DNA from: Pseudomonadota bacterium
GTDB taxonomy: Bacteria > Pseudomonadota > Alphaproteobacteria > Sphingomonadales > Sphingomonadaceae
Reading direction: 5' to 3'
NCBI GenBank assembly: GCA_023392555.1
Contig: JAEVYW010000313.1
Coordinates: forward strand, 1-5,838
DNA: 5,838 nt
Shown here: positions 5,219-5,838 of the stretch, piece by piece
Layout of the letters: the number at the start of each line of letters is the position of its first letter
How positions within the stretch are numbered: position 1 is the stretch's first letter
Notes under the pieces: generated by a model
The model's database searches: none
What the model was told of the DNA's origin: nothing
The model's input: the letters and a program-made list of their open reading frames with translations, nothing else
Made by a program: the position numbers and the translations under genes

Positions 5219-5838
5219 CGGCCCGGCTGTTGCTCCACCGGCGTCAGTTCGAACACGTCGAGCTTCGACGTGCTTTGCGGCCAGGGGATCACCAGCCGCC
5301 AGCGAAACGGGCCGATGCGCTCGAGAACGCCTGCCATGTCGCGCTTCGGATCCTCGCCATAGGCACGCGGCTGGTCCTCGTTGCCGAGGGCAAGGCTGCC
5401 GAGGAAGATCAGCCGGTCAGGCATATCGTCTTCCCACAGGCGCCCGGCGGGCCGCTGGCTGCCGGTCTGCTTGACGATGGTGAGAAGATTGTCCTCAACC
5501 TCGACGTAGCAGAAGAACGGCTTGAACTTCTCGATCGCGGGCGTCTTCCCGGTGGTCGATCCGAGCTTGATCAGGCGGCAATAATAGCTGCCCGGCGTCG
5601 GCGCCGGTCGAGGCAGAGCGGACCGCGGCTGAAGCAAGGCGCCCTCGCTCCACACGCCGCGAGGATCCCGACGGCGAGCGTCCGCCAACGCCGATTGCCA
5701 GGCGAGGCCGACACGGTCGATGCGGCTCTCGTCGGCATCGGTTGCAACGCCCTTCCAGATATCGGCCTTCTTTTCGGGCTCGACCATGACGATCGGCTTC
5801 GGCCCATCGGCCGTCTTGGGCGTCGTGCACCCAGCACC
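5215..5838 (-). CDS. DUF4893 domain protein, probable lipoprotein, 5' end outside the window
   Basis: The frame stays open to the right edge, so the gene is partial and its start is not visible; 207 codons are present. The ATG at 5787 is internal, not the start. The first visible residues are GAGC-TTPKTADGPKPIV: Ala-Gly-Cys with a polar, Pro-rich stretch after it looks like the end of a lipoprotein signal peptide, with Cys (5829-5827) as lipidated residue. Gly rather than Leu at -3 makes the lipobox imperfect. The rest matches the sphingomonad DUF4893 family as I remember it: an N-terminal helix (IWKGVATDADESRIDRVGLA), YYCRLIKLG, KPFFCYVEV, GSQRPAGRLW, FLGSLALG, RDMAGVLERIGPFRWRLVIP and LDVFELTPV. 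Two cysteines (CRLIK, CYVEV) could form a disulfide in the periplasm. Function unknown. It is the first visible gene of the operon and overlaps the next gene by four bases (ATGA). Confidence 0.85.
   Translation of the reverse strand, partial: GAGCTTPKTADGPKPIVMVEPEKKADIWKGVATDADESRIDRVGLAWQSALADARRRDPRGVWSEGALLQPRSALPRPAPTPGSYYCRLIKLGSTTGKTPAIEKFKPFFCYVEVEDNLLTIVKQTGSQRPAGRLWEDDMPDRLIFLGSLALGNEDQPRAYGEDPKRDMAGVLERIGPFRWRLVIPWPQSTSKLDVFELTPVEQQPGR

Overview
The window is high-GC chromosomal DNA of an alphaproteobacterium, most likely of the order Sphingomonadales (Sphingomonas and relatives). The evidence is the gene set: a phasin with an Ala/Lys/Arg-rich N-terminus, a lipoprotein-like DUF4893 protein, an ATP12-family F1-ATPase assembly factor, and the chain RluA-type pseudouridine synthase, HAD phosphatase, small membrane protein, ATP12. 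The genus is inferred. No mobile element, CRISPR array, tRNA or rRNA is visible, and no stretch over 300 bases lacks a gene.

Left part, minus strand (1-1360), read right to left. A phasin gene (623-1360) starts behind a promoter region that carries three TGCA-N-TGCA-like elements, and ends at a strong intrinsic terminator (553-594). Next comes clpS (142-492), the N-degron adaptor of ClpAP. The first 31 codons of murA (peptidoglycan synthesis) run off the left edge.

Middle, plus strand (1498-2157). gmk (guanylate kinase) is divergent from the phasin gene across 137 bases. Its 3' end overlaps the convergent ATP12 gene by 11 bp.

Right part, minus strand (2147-5838). Six tightly packed genes, read right to left: a DUF4893 putative lipoprotein (5' end outside the window), an unrecognised 125-residue protein, an RluA-family rRNA pseudouridine synthase, a HAD phosphatase, a 73-residue two-helix membrane protein and the ATP12 chaperone. 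Four of the five junctions are start/stop overlaps (ATGA, GTGA, an 8-bp overlap, GTGA). The fifth is a 10-bp gap. They look like one translationally coupled operon whose promoter lies beyond the right edge.

Most of this is ordinary housekeeping sequence. The parts most worth a second look are the repeated operator-like elements over the phasin promoter, the nucleoprotein-like N-terminus of the phasin, and the two uncharacterised small proteins in the operon.
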